DNA of 64,000 nucleotides from Liolophura sinensis (lineage: Eukaryota; Mollusca; Polyplacophora; Chitonida; Chitonidae): NCBI RefSeq assembly GCF_032854445.1, contig NC_088300.1:63276984-63340983 (forward strand). The letters are read 5' to 3'. The position numbers and the translations under genes are program-made. Positions 10,901-21,100 of this stretch are shown in pieces. Below the pieces are notes generated by a model. It did not search any database. It was not told the origin of the DNA and worked only from the letters and a program-made list of their open reading frames with translations. Positions within the stretch are counted from its first letter, which is position 1. Each line of letters opens with the position of its first letter.

Positions 10901-12917
10901 AACTTAAAGCCTACATTCAGAACTTAGCCTCAGTGGTTTGTGCTTAAGTTCTGGAACTATTACGCAACTTTACACAGGTGGTTTCCGGCAGTTACAGTTT
11001 CCTTTGTGTACTATTTTGTACAGGTCACACGGACAGACGAATCCTACATGAGCTTCCCATACAGATACGGTCCCGGGACTATTGCCGGAAGGTGTGGGGA
11101 GACACATACGTGGAGCACTCACACATCTGTGTCGGAGACGGGGACACAGGGGCCTGCCAGGTAAGCAACAATTAAACCACATCTCTGTGGAGTGAAATAG
11201 CGCAAATGTAACTGGTAGTCTGATTGATTGATTAATTGATTGATGGGATGTTACACAAGTGACCCACAGATTTAGCGAGTTCAGTGTGTACAACATATTC
11301 GTAAATGGCAAGTCACCTCCAACGAAACGAGAGGCCGGTTTTGCGGCATGCTTTTATAACGTCTATCCCCGAAAGGCCGGTTTACCGGCATTTGACATAA
11401 GCCTATAAATAAACATGAGTTCTGGCAGAGTTTTAGCCAATCAACTTGCGTTTTACATATAGCTTTTTTATTTATTTCTGAACCTGAAGTACATGTGAAC
11501 AGGTATGATGGCACAGAACACAAAAAGGTGCCAGTAAAATGCCCCAAAGCAGTTCAAGCCTACAATCAGTTTATGGGAGGCACCGACAAAAACGACCAAA
11601 TGACCAAACTACATAAAAGTCGACGGCATTATAAATGGCCTCGGCGTTTGATGATGAAGTTCTTTATGTGGGCTGCATATAATGCCTTTGTAATATTAGG
11701 TTTTTATCACCCCCATATGTCTCAGGGACACAGGCAGCTTACATTCCACATGATCATTGAGAAGCTATGTCATAATCTAGTTGGCGACTTTCGTAGGTGT
11801 CCAACACCACAACCCCGCCAAGACATTGAGAACCGCCTCATTGACTATGGGCAACATGAAGTTCAGAGAGCCCCTCATGCTACTACAAATAACAGATGTG
11901 TGGTTTGTTCTGAAAAGCACACCAGGGCTAAAAATTTTAACCCAGATGCTCCTTATAAGGATCTTCCAAAAAAGAGCAAAACTGTATTTTGGTGTGTCCA
12001 ATGTAAAGTATTCTTGTGTATAGGGTTACCTTCCAAAAATTGCTTTCATGACTGGCACCCAAAACTCCAATACTGGAGATAAAGTAAGTCAAAGCAGTGG
12101 GAAACAGTCATTATGTGTTTTATTCAGAATATAAGATATTTTTCATCACTAAACAAACATAAACAGTGTTGTTGTTTTTTTATTGTTAGTTAACGGGGAG
12201 CTCAGGGTGGGGGGGGGGTCTATGTCGTCATAATGGCCAGGGTTCAAAGGGTTAAAGATCACCTTGCGGTCCCTACCGATCATTTTTAGCCACCATGACA
12301 CCAACAACTGCGAAAGGTAATCCCGAAAATTCACTGTGGATTATACCAAGAGATTGTGTGTCGGAGCATCAAAACCCCCGTGCAGCCATCTTACCTCCAT
12401 TTTTGAATAGTGCATTAACCGCTCATATTAACACATCATTCAAAAGTACTAATGCATAATGCTGAAACCCTTTTATCTGCCCTGAAGGAAAACAAAAAGC
12501 TTCAATCTTGGTCGTACATAGATATCTGTAAAGCATATTTGATGAACACTCCACATCTTCCGTTTTTGGCCTTCAGGTATTCTTGCATTGGTATCATTTA
12601 ACTACACCATAATACTGCTGTAACGGCTGAGTATTTATTTATTAGCGTGAATGCTGTTTAATGCCAATAAAGACCATGTAAGTGACTGTGTCTTAACTGT
12701 CCTGTTATATATCCCCCCACAAGAGCGATCTTGTTATGTTCTTCTTTGGTAGGGCGACTCGGGTGGTCCGTTAGTCTGCCGCCGGCGGGGACGCTATTAC
12801 GTGGCGGGACTGGCTTCCTGGGCCGTGGTTGGCTGCAGAAGAGCGGGTTATCCTAACGCTTTCACACGGGTCTCCAACTTCGTCACGTGGATCGAGGAAA
12901 CGATAGAAAGGAATTGA
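34..12917 (+). CDS. Secreted chitin-binding (CBM14) serine protease, S1 family, six exons
   Basis: Joined exons 34-556, 8149-8320, 8837-8939, 10165-10336, 11024-11160 and 12753-12917 give 423 residues; every junction is GT-AG and keeps frame. Order: hydrophobic signal peptide (about 1-31); CBM14 domain with six cysteines at 35, 49, 55, 66, 79 and 89; Thr/Pro-rich linker (about 95-172); S1 domain from IIGG at 185. His228 (TAAHC), Asp279 (NDIALVKL) and Ser372 (GDSGGP) form the triad. Cysteines for the usual S1 disulfides are present, and a cysteine before the cleavage site suggests the linker half stays tethered after activation. Inferred role: extracellular zymogen bound to chitin. Oddities: Tyr precedes IIGG where trypsin-type zymogens have Arg or Lys, and by alignment position 189 is Gly, 216 Ala and 226 Asn, so trypsin specificity is unlikely. 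The substrate is unknown. Confidence 0.93.
1845..1912. repeat. TA dinucleotide microsatellite
   Basis: An almost uninterrupted run of TA, about 68 bases. It creates meaningless Tyr-Ile open frames on both strands. Confidence 0.97.
1931..2125 (+). repeat. Three-copy tandem repeat, about 68 bp
   Basis: The motif ATTGTCCAGRTG followed by TTCAATTTGCTCAGCTCTG-like sequence starts near 1931, 1999 and 2068. The copies are diverged but recognisable. Confidence 0.7.
2112..2402 (-). repeat. SINE family I remnant, first copy of a duplicated block
   Basis: The sequence GAGAAACCCACGACTATCTG to GCCAGCATGAGCTGGATTTG is the reverse complement of the SINE-I body. It is followed by unique sequence (CCTGCGTCAGTTATACCTGG and onward) that recurs in the next block. 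The 5' part of this copy is shorter than in the second. Confidence 0.8.
2403..2707 (-). repeat. SINE family I remnant, second copy of a duplicated block
   Basis: It repeats the previous block: the SINE-I reverse complement with the ATACGACGGCAGTCAACATT segment, then the same flank with GGTATAATGGCTTTCTTATG and a final AACGTCTGTTTA. The copies differ by scattered substitutions and small indels. Confidence 0.8.
3910..4030 (+). repeat. SINE family I fragment, head and middle
   Basis: It reads as a diverged tRNA-like head (GTGGCTGACAGG), a B-box region (GTGAGTTCAATTCCAGC) and CTTCCTCTCCAGTCGTACGT, then stops. The 3' tail is missing. Confidence 0.7.
4253..4365 (+). repeat. Dispersed repeat shared with 36635-36760
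   Basis: The stretches CATATCCAACCTGGCGAC and GCGAAATTAGACACAATTATG match, with substitutions, the order and spacing of CATATATCCAACGTGGCGAT and GCGGAATTAGACACAGTCATG in the second copy. The family is not recognised. Confidence 0.55.
5929..6058 (+). repeat. SINE family II, 3' part
   Basis: It runs from AAGCAGCACAGTGGAAATCT to the tail ATATGACTGAAAAATGGTTC...GCGACGTTAAACCC and ends in CACTCCCTCACTCACT. The tRNA-like head is absent, so the copy is 5'-truncated. Confidence 0.75.
7578..7640 (-). repeat. SINE family I tail fragment
   Basis: ATTTATTTATTTGATTGGTG followed by GCCGTACTCAGAAT is the reverse complement of the SINE-I 3' end. Only the tail remains. Confidence 0.65.
7815..7852 (-). repeat. 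SINE family II tail fragment
   Basis: GTGAGTGAGTGCTTGGGGTT followed by TAACGTCGTACTC is the reverse complement of the SINE-II 3' end. Confidence 0.65.
8149..8320 (+). CDS. Protease exon 2: activation site and catalytic His
   Basis: The acceptor is TCCTCAG at 8142-8148. The exon encodes RCGIARTPY then [18 protein letters not shown] and TAAHC, the N-terminal half of an S1 domain. The donor GTATGT starts at 8321, and two bases of a split Gly codon remain at the exon end. Confidence 0.93.
8837..8939 (+). CDS. Protease exon 3
   Basis: The acceptor is TTTTTCAG ending at 8836 and the donor GTAATG starts at 8940. The 103-base exon encodes the S1 stretch with [17 protein letters not shown] and VEKIIR, the usual region between the catalytic His and Asp. 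One base completes the Gly codon split with exon 2. Confidence 0.9.
8940..10164 (+). other. Protease intron 3, no gene assigned
   Basis: A 147-residue open frame lies on the minus strand at 8979-9422, with a 72-residue frame upstream of it. Neither shows a domain or a plausible splice partner that I recognise. The rest is AT-rich intron. Confidence 0.5.
10165..10336 (+). CDS. Protease exon 4: catalytic Asp
   Basis: The acceptor is CCCCTTAG ending at 10164. The exon encodes [19 protein letters not shown], where the Asp of NDIAL is catalytic, then LPACIPF, whose Cys normally pairs with the propeptide Cys, and CFITGWG. The donor is GTGAGA at 10337; the exon ends in phase 1. Confidence 0.93.
11024..11160 (+). 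CDS. Protease exon 5
   Basis: The acceptor is TTTTGTACAG ending at 11023. The exon encodes a DYCRKVW segment and [12 protein letters not shown], which leads directly into GDSGG in exon 6. The donor GTAAGC is at 11161, phase 0. Gly and Ala sit two and one residues before the Cys (chymotrypsin positions 189 and 190), so the Asp189 of trypsins is absent. Confidence 0.92.
11430..12255 (+). mobile_element. piggyBac transposon 3' end with terminal repeat and TTAA site
   Basis: Frame 11495-12082 encodes the C-terminal part of a piggyBac (DDE_Tnp_1_7) transposase. It has [20 protein letters not shown], whose final Asp region belongs to the catalytic triad, [19 protein letters not shown], and a cysteine-rich C-terminal domain ([19 protein letters not shown]) ending in TAA. 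About 170 bases further on, the sequence ends GGCCAGGGTTCAAAGGG next to TTAA at 12252-12255. Read from the other strand this is TTAA-CCCTTTGAACCC, the form expected of a piggyBac terminus. The N-terminal transposase, the first catalytic Asp residues and a matching left terminus were not found, so the copy is 5'-truncated and dead. It lies in protease intron 5 in the same orientation. Confidence 0.85.
12753..12917 (+). CDS. Protease exon 6: catalytic Ser and C-terminus
   Basis: The acceptor is TTTGGTAG ending at 12752. The exon encodes [18 protein letters not shown] and YPNAFTRV, then a C-terminal helix segment ([12 protein letters not shown]) and TGA at 12915-12917. The last splice falls just before GDSGG, as in many S1 genes. 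Confidence 0.93.
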   Translation, partial: GDSGGPLVCRRRGRYYVAGLASWAVVGCRRAGYPNAFTRVSNFVTWIEETIERN

Positions 12918-15900
12918 TGTTAACATCTTGTTTAGATATTTCAATTCATATGAATCTGGTGATAAAGTTTTTATAGATGTAAAACTATGACAGTGACATG
13001 CAATTAATTATGTCAGTAATAGCTTGCTCTCCTGGACAAATACAAGCTGATATTAAAATTAATAAAAAAGGTTTAAAATAACTAGTATGGAATAACTATA
13101 TAAGCATATCAAATAATGATGACATGCTGATGATATCATTACTTCATGATCATTATGTGTAGTTTTGTAATGTTTACAAAATTGTAATTGGAAGAATCTT
13201 GATCACCAGTACTCCAGAGTACTCTACCACAAAATCTCTGGTACTTTCAGTTTTCTCGGGGCAAAACAGCAGTGCACTCAACATAAATCAGCTTTGCTGT
13301 ACTCGCGAGATAAATCGCATGCCCTTTGAAGAAAGGTCACCAGTAACTAGCTATAAATCAATGGTACTCCACATATAAATAATTGGTACACTCGGAATAA
13401 ACCTTACAGCCGAATATTCTGGATGTAGATTATGCGTACGGTGTCCCTTTATAATAAAGCACCGGAACACGAGATGAGGACAATCAACTGGGCCTATTGT
13501 GATAAGTTCACAGAATACGTTTGCAGAGAAATTAAATCTAAGCAGAAATGTGAAAAGCGGAAATTTAAGGAGACCATGTCAAAACATTACATTTTGACTC
13601 CGAAGGATCCTCGCAAGATAACTATGTTGGCGTCGATTTTAGCCATTACTCTCTAAACCTATCATTAACCAGCTATATGTCGCATAGTACAGACATAAAA
13701 GACTCTCGCTTTCTTGGAAAATCATGGTCGATATTGTTTATTGAATAAGTTAAGTTAACTACTGTATAGTGTTTCAGAACATTTGTCATTCTCCTAAGGT
13801 TATCTCCCTTGAATTGAAAATCTGCAATTTCATCAAACCAGCAATAAGTGTAGGCCTGTATGGTGTCTGTTGGGGGTATGTGAGCAGGTGTGGACCTGGA
13901 CGTTAAATTAGATTAACGACAACAAAGCGATAGTCTTTTGGTTTTAAGACAGTCTGTTACAGAGAGTTTATGTTAATATATTCTATATTAAATTGTATCA
14001 TAACTGTGATGGTTACGTTTTTTTCTAGATTTTTATATGAAATATTCACCTGGGCGCAAATTTCTGTATTATATAGAGAACATTTAGTCATTTTATAATA
14101 TAAATATTTCAATGTGATATCAACTTATATTTAAGGTTTACCACTCACCCAATACACAACTGGTAGCCTACACACATATCCTAAAGATAATGAAAAAAAG
14201 AACCTGCCTAAAACGATGATTTTTCAATCTTCTCCCTATGCAAAGACTGCATATTTTGGAACCAGGAAATAATTAATCTGACTCGTTTCATTCAGTAACC
14301 TCAAACTCAGTCGTTTCAGGTTAGTCGTTGTCCTCAACTAGTCGAACCTGGAAATTAAAAACATAATCATGGTTTACCAGCTCATAGACTCAAACAGCAT
14401 TCAAACAGCTTCAAGCACCATTTCGGATCACGTCACTGGATTGTTCTGGAGGCTAATCTTAGAGCTTGAAACAGATCAAACAGATTCTCTCAAAAAATCC
14501 TACCTTGATCCACTTTCATAAAACTTTCAGTCTCATTTTATCGTAACTTTCTTCGTAAATCAGACAGCCTTATGGCTCTACACTCAATGAAACCAACGTC
14601 ATTTATTAGAAAAGTAACGAGAAAACTGACTTACGAAGTTTCATTGGTAAGCTCTCAGCAAAAAGATGTTCTTCTTATGGAAATAGATAACTTTTTTGAC
14701 AGTATCAATAAATACATCGAAGCTTCAGGATGTTAAATCCAGAAGATGTTACCTGGTCCTGCAAAACGTGTGTCCTTCAAAATAAGGTTTCCAGATCTTT
14801 GTAGATGCGGGCATTTCTCTGTCTATGCAGAGCTAATGCCATTTTTGAAAATAGTAACAGCTGTCAATTCCCAACCTTTCGTTCAGCATAATAAAGACTT
14901 GGGTCTATGATTAAAACAATGCCCAGTTTTGTGTTTGTATCTTGTTTTTCTCTGCTTTCGTTGTACTCAATAATCACCCGTTCATCCGAACACCATCGAG
15001 CACGCAGTATATGCATATATTAATAACTTTAAAGGCATACTACTACATCAGTACTTCTTTATACTACATAAAACCATTTTAACTCATTTAAATCAAAAAA
15101 TCCATTTCTATGGTTGATTGTTGTTTAACACGATATTATAGGATATTTTACATATTTGGCGATGGTCGGGTGCAGTCGCGAGGATACGACAACAAATTGT
15201 CGTATACCTTCAGCTGCTGTCGCACACGATCCTACCTAAATTAGACTCGAGCAAACGCTTTGTTCAAGGGCTGGTGGTCTGTTTAGTTCAAGGAGGCCTT
15301 CCTGCATGTTAACCGGAAACAATGAACTATCTGCGATCGCACCTCCGACACATGCACGCGGTTGCTAAAACTGCACCCCACTCTAAAGAAAAAGAAGTAC
15401 ACCATCTTCAACAACAGCAGCAACCCACCGACCTCACCTCCAAGGTTGTTCGTCACATGTAAAACGTCAGTAGACGTCAAGTGTTGACTTCCATGAAGAT
15501 ATTGCAAAACACATGTAAATTGACAAAAACACAGATCCAATTGAAATAAGCAATTTCATCATCGATCAAAATTTGATATTAACACAGCCCAAATATGAAA
15601 AAAATGAAATTGTCTGCAGATTTCCATATAGATTATAAATCTACAAACCAAAACGGTGCAGGAAACTTCAAATTTATGCACCGTTAGCAGGATTAAGGCG
15701 ATAAACCAATCAACTAATAAAAGAGAAACTGTAGCACTTCGATTTCCCTTATATATGTAGAACACACCAAATTTGTACATAAAACTACGTTCAATAAAAG
15801 ATGAAGTGAAACAGAGATATAACAATTCAGTATCGAGAACTGTTATTGGGTAATACAAGCGCCAGAGACGTTCATATGGTTGTAATGATGTATATCTCAT

Positions 15901-18070
15901 GTGCTTCACAACGTACCTGTCCAAGTACATCTACCGGACAAACTTCCTGACTATAGGGAAGAGCGGAACCAGGCTGAGCCAGATTCTAAAACGCCACCTT
16001 ATTGGTGAAAGGATATGACTGGTTCCGGAACAAGCCGGATAGGCTATAACGATGATTCTACTTCACATTGAATACAGAGCATGGCGTGCGCGCGGCTGTC
16101 CACTGGTGTGGTTAAGTGGTTCAGTGGTAGTGACTAACACATAGCTGTGGTCCGGAAATCCCGATCAGCCGAACTACTTTAGACCTCCGCCTACCGTACA
16201 CTCTCGTAATGACAACCGCACCGAGCCAATCCTTCACCACAACGATTCTCACAGCCACTGGTGTGAAAACAAGTGTAAAGCTGCTTCCGCCTATAGACGA
16301 CTGCAATCGCGATCATCTTGGATCTAGAATAAAATATCTTCGGAATCCATTGCACATGGAACTGGGACATTCTTTGCACTTTCCTATCATCTTTGAAAAC
16401 TGATGACTTCTTCTCTTTGCATGAATCCGTCTTAATTTCATACTTAATCTTCTTTCTTAGTCCTTTGGATGTTTGGGTTGAACGCTGTTTTGGGAACTGA
16501 AATTGCAAATATTGATTTGAAACGTTCTTTTTACTTGACGGCTGGTATATGAATGTCTGTTTTGACGCCTAGATTCACCATTGGCGCTTATACAGGCCTC
16601 ATAGCTCCGGATCCGAGGATACGTAGTCTTGAGGGGGTATAATGTAGCTTCTGTCTCGAAGTGCGTATCGAAGGTTGTATCGGTTAATTTTCCGAATAAT
16701 CCATGGATAGGGGTTGTGTATCCTTCGTGCTAAATATGGCTACCACGCTGGATATATGGATATAAGAACAACCACCATGAAAGCGTAATTGAAATGAAAT
16801 TACACGGTACACAATTTGGATATTGATGAATTTCATTCCATGAGACTTTGGAATGACTACCCCAAACATTGACACAAGTCAAAACTGCAGAAACTCCAGC
16901 GACGACATCGCTAAATATCCAGCACGAGCAACCGAAACAACCCACATAGACATGCGTCGACGGCGGATTTCATGGTTATAGTTCAGCCGACCCATCATCC
17001 TACCCAAAGGCCTCTTTCATGGCCACACACACACACTTTTAAAAAATCGTTTACGATGGACATATTTGCCATATTAGTTTGTACACTTTTAGTTAAATGT
17101 TGGCCCGATTTCATTGACGTAAACTGCACAGCACACTTATGCGATTTTATAATTCTTAAACGCAGTTAAATTTGGACTTTTTAAGAAAAACCCAACGTAT
17201 TTTAACATTCCTGACGAGTTGAAAATAATGGGGGAAAACAGCAAATGTCAGCGATAGTAGAATACGTTTTGCTATTCCATACAGCTTACAACGTTTGATA
17301 AAGCAGTGCTGTCGATGTGATTTAAATCGTATGCAGGCCTACACCGTCTTACTAAATCTGTTGCGTGCAGAATTTGGAGTATAATATTTCCTCAAAGCAA
17401 AGAGCGCACGGTTGGGTCCTTTTAGGGGCAAATCACACGAAGCCCGGCTACCATGTAGGCCTTATAAAAAAAAAACACGTCACTGGACGAACTAGTTACG
17501 ACAGGCATTTAACAGGGTCGAACAAACTGCAGTCTTTAATATATTGGGATACCCTGAAGCGAAATGAAAAAGAACTGTTGACATTGTGAAGGAGTGATAA
17601 GAGGACAGTCTGTTTGTTTTCACTTACTTTCAGCTGGGTTATAGTATCTTGACTCAGACAACTGTCTTCCACCCGTAAACATTACGAAATACATGCATTT
17701 TACTGGTACTCAATTAACCGATTGGATGTTTTCTCTCCACTGTGATCTGTATTCTGTTTTGCAATAGATGTGTGTCAAAAACATATTTCCGTAATCGTGA
17801 AACATGAATGTATATTTAAACACTCAGTTGTGTTATATGCTCTATGTACATTTTGATAGTAAATTCCGACCAAGGGGGTATATACTACAAATTGCGAAGT
17901 CATCACTGCTGGCATATATGTTAGCCCAACCTGCCTAAACTGTAAGTGAAATCATTGGTAAGCGAAGCCAATCCATTTGAATCATTCTGTCAAACGTAAT
18001 AACTCTAGTTCACTTGAACGTTAGCGCGTCTCAGCAAATATAAGAGCCGCACGTGCAAGCTGACGTCACT
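12918..18070. other. Intergenic region, no gene recognised
   Basis: About 5 kb between the protease and the Yellow-family pseudogene. Open frames of 74-123 codons occur (for example 13432-13656 plus and 15559-15930 minus) without recognisable domains. A weak tRNA-like stretch is at about 16103-16175, otherwise the DNA appears unique and AT-rich. Confidence 0.6.
13053..13066 (+). terminator. Probable polyadenylation signals of the protease gene
   Basis: ATTAAA at 13053-13058 and AATAAA at 13061-13066 lie about 140 bases past the protease stop codon, a normal 3' UTR length. No transcript end can be seen from sequence. Confidence 0.5.
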
Positions 18071-18087
18071 TACTGCATACGCTGTGC
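18071..18087 (+). promoter_or_regulatory. Decayed core promoter of the Yellow pseudogene
   Basis: TACTGCATACGCTGTGC aligns with TACTATATAAGCTGTAC (44219-44235) upstream of the intact paralog, and both lead into AAAACAGCAAAG. The TATA motif of the working gene is replaced here by TGCATAC. Another TATAAG occurs at 18039-18044, so loss of promoter function is not proven. Confidence 0.5.
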
Positions 18088-18140
18088 AAAAAATTAAAAC
18101 AGCAAAGGGAAGACTTTTCGTTCTTATCTAAAAAGTCGGG

Positions 18141-21100
18141 ATGCATTTTGTTCAGCTTTGGACAGCCGCGCTTTACTTGGCGTTCGGGCATGCTGCTGAC
18201 ACTAAAAGGCCGGCACCACCAAAGTACAGCTGGACGAGCATAGATTACGACTGGACTAGGCCATGAGACAAGCCTTCATCCAAACAGGAAAATACATTCC
18301 CCAAAACAACGGAGTGTCTGGGATAAAGGTATACAAAGGGGATGTGTACGCAACGATGCCCCGATATTTCGACGGAGTCCCTGCTTCGCTGAATAAAATT
18401 GTCACCAAAGATGGTGAAGCCGTCATGCAGCCATTCCCTGACTGGGACAACTACACCATAGGTAACAACTTTAAAATATTTAATAGTTATTTTTTGAAAA
18501 TATTTGTCTGTGACGGGATATGAACGCCATGCCCATAAGTATATCTTCTTTTTGGCGTCCAGAGGTCAATGTGCAGCTTTACAGGCGATCAGTTAATTTG
18601 TTTCGGCTTCTGTATGGTGTAGTTTCTGTCATGAGCGGAACAGTGTAGATGCATTGTTCAAAGCCCGCGTCTCGCGAGAACTCTGGAGCACCTCTATAGA
18701 CAAAACTATAATGGCTCTCGCACGCAGCAACCAGCCATTGGCAGCATTTTTGAAAGTTGCCAATAAATTATTCACATCCTGGCTTCAAAGTACACTTAGA
18801 ATTGCACGTGAAACAAAAGTGAACGATGTACCAGCGAAGGAAGAAGAATGAGATTTACACTATAAGTAGGCCTAGTCCCAACATGGCCGCACTATAGTAT
18901 GGTTTAACAAAGGCAACAAAGTCGATCGTTTCTTCTTGTTTTCTTGACCTGTTGGGTCATGTTCGGGGGGCATGATCAGATGAGTTTGTCACTTGTATTC
19001 AGTATTTGATCAGCACAAGTTCAACGATGCTCTAGTATACGGAAATTCACTGAATTTGTTGACGATCTGTTGACGATCTGCTGGCAGTTGACCTCTGGAA
19101 GAAATTCAACAGAAATAAAATGGGTCGTATATATCTTAAAGCTGATATCACGACGTAGAACCGTCAAAGGTAGTAAAATTAGCTCCATTTTAGAATGGGC
19201 ATTCATGGCTTATTTGTAAGTCACTTGACAAAGCGACACTGCATATGGCCACAGTCCACAATTGATTTTCCATTTACTTACATGTTAACGCCTGGTCTCA
19301 CATCACTGTCCCTAAAATTTTTTTACAGCCGATAGGGGTCAAAGCCACTCAGGCAGAAGCCGGTAAAACAGGACATTTCACTACTTTTGCCTAGTATGCA
19401 TCTACGACCATTACCTGGAAAAACAGACAAGTTTGCACCTAGAATGAAACTTTGAAGCCTCTGCCACATGTACAAAAGGATACCACATAACAAGTACAAT
19501 AAACGAAAAATATATCCAAAAATAACCAGGGATTACAGTTGTGGATTGTAGCCATATAGCGGCTGCTTAGTTGGAGATTAAAAACTTTATTATAGAAATG
19601 GGGATTGTAAAGGGAGATGTCACCAGCATACCTCTCAGTACCTGAGCATAATTTGAGTCCGTAATCACAAAGTGTGACATTTTAGAAACAAAATTTGAAA
19701 TATGAAAGTGTTAAAGAACAATGCATTTGTTGCCTCTAAGAAGTTGAAGGTGATATTTCACCTGTAATTCATATGTGTATTCTAATTTGTGCATATTTTT
19801 TGTTCTCTTTTTTTATGTTAAGCATACTTAGCATGTTGGCTTGGCGCAAATCATCGTCATCATCCTCGCCGATTTGAAAATGTAGCTTAGAGTTGCTGAG
19901 TCAACACGTTTGAGTGAGTGAGTGAGTGCTTGGGGTTTAACATCGTACTCAACAATTTTTCAGTCATATGACGACCAAGGAATCCTTAGGGTGTATGTAA
20001 TGTGCCTCCTTGTCGCAGGACGGATTTCCACCGCTCTTTTATCTAGTGCTGCTTCACCTCGCCCGAGTCATTATACTGCTACGGGTCAACCAGTTGTTGC
20101 ACTGTCCCCTTCATGCTGAACGCCAAGCCAACACGTTTGAAATTAGCAGTATCGCAAATAAAGGCCATAATCCCCCTAGACGTAGAAATGATAAAGTGTG
20201 TTTTAGCCCTCTTTACTATACTTTAGACCGGTGAGATTTAATCCTAAGTAATGTCATATATCTCATCTTAGAGTTGTAAATCCCTGAGTTTGGAAGCATT
20301 TTCATCTAGCCCCTCAAATTCCAGTCTGTTTCCATATCTAAGTGATTTAAACAATATTTACTTCAATGACTGGGAAAACGGATAGGCTCGGATAGGTTCA
20401 GTGCTTCTTCACAGCAGAATTATATCTTTTGACAGAGAGACAATCCCAGTTTTAGAAAAATATACAGGAATATATTATATATATTTAAATTAAACTCACT
20501 TATACATAAAACTCATCTATGTGGTGGAAAAGCATATGTATTATTACGAAAGAAATTTCAGTGTGGTACATCCATGATGGTCTATACTTTGAGGCTGTGT
20601 ATATGCCTCATTTGGGTGTAAAAATAAAATCGTGTTTTTAAGGAAGGAAGTTGAACGCTATAACTGAAACAGCATCCCTATACAACACTGTGTTGTTGCC
20701 CATATTCAGCTCTACCAAAATCGCCTTTCGTATAAAAGTGACACATAACGCCACAAGCTCTGCACATCGATGTGTTGGTCGATTACATTATTGCAAAGAA
20801 AATGCGGTTAGAATACTATTCAAATGTTTTCTTTTCCTCTAATACATCAATCAGTGACTCAGATTGTTTACAAGTACATCAATTTGTCAATCAGCCGAGA
20901 TGTTCTTTTTCAACAATGAATGCCTTTTTGTCTTTTTTACAGAAGACTGTAATGGCTTACAATTTATGCAATCTATGGAAATTGACCCAAATACTGGATT
21001 AATGTGGGCCATAGACGGTGGTCGGACAGCATTATTCGAACCCAATGCCACAAGAAACTCTTGTCCCGCCAAAGTCGTTGGATATAACTTAGAGACCAAG

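Noticed and set aside
14580-14740. A possible protein remnant reading TSFIRKVTRKLTYEVSL
   Set aside because: Short, no stop-free context around it, and no family recognised.
15559-15930. 123-codon minus-strand frame with hydrophobic stretches
   Set aside because: AT-rich sequence gives hydrophobic codons by chance; no family match.
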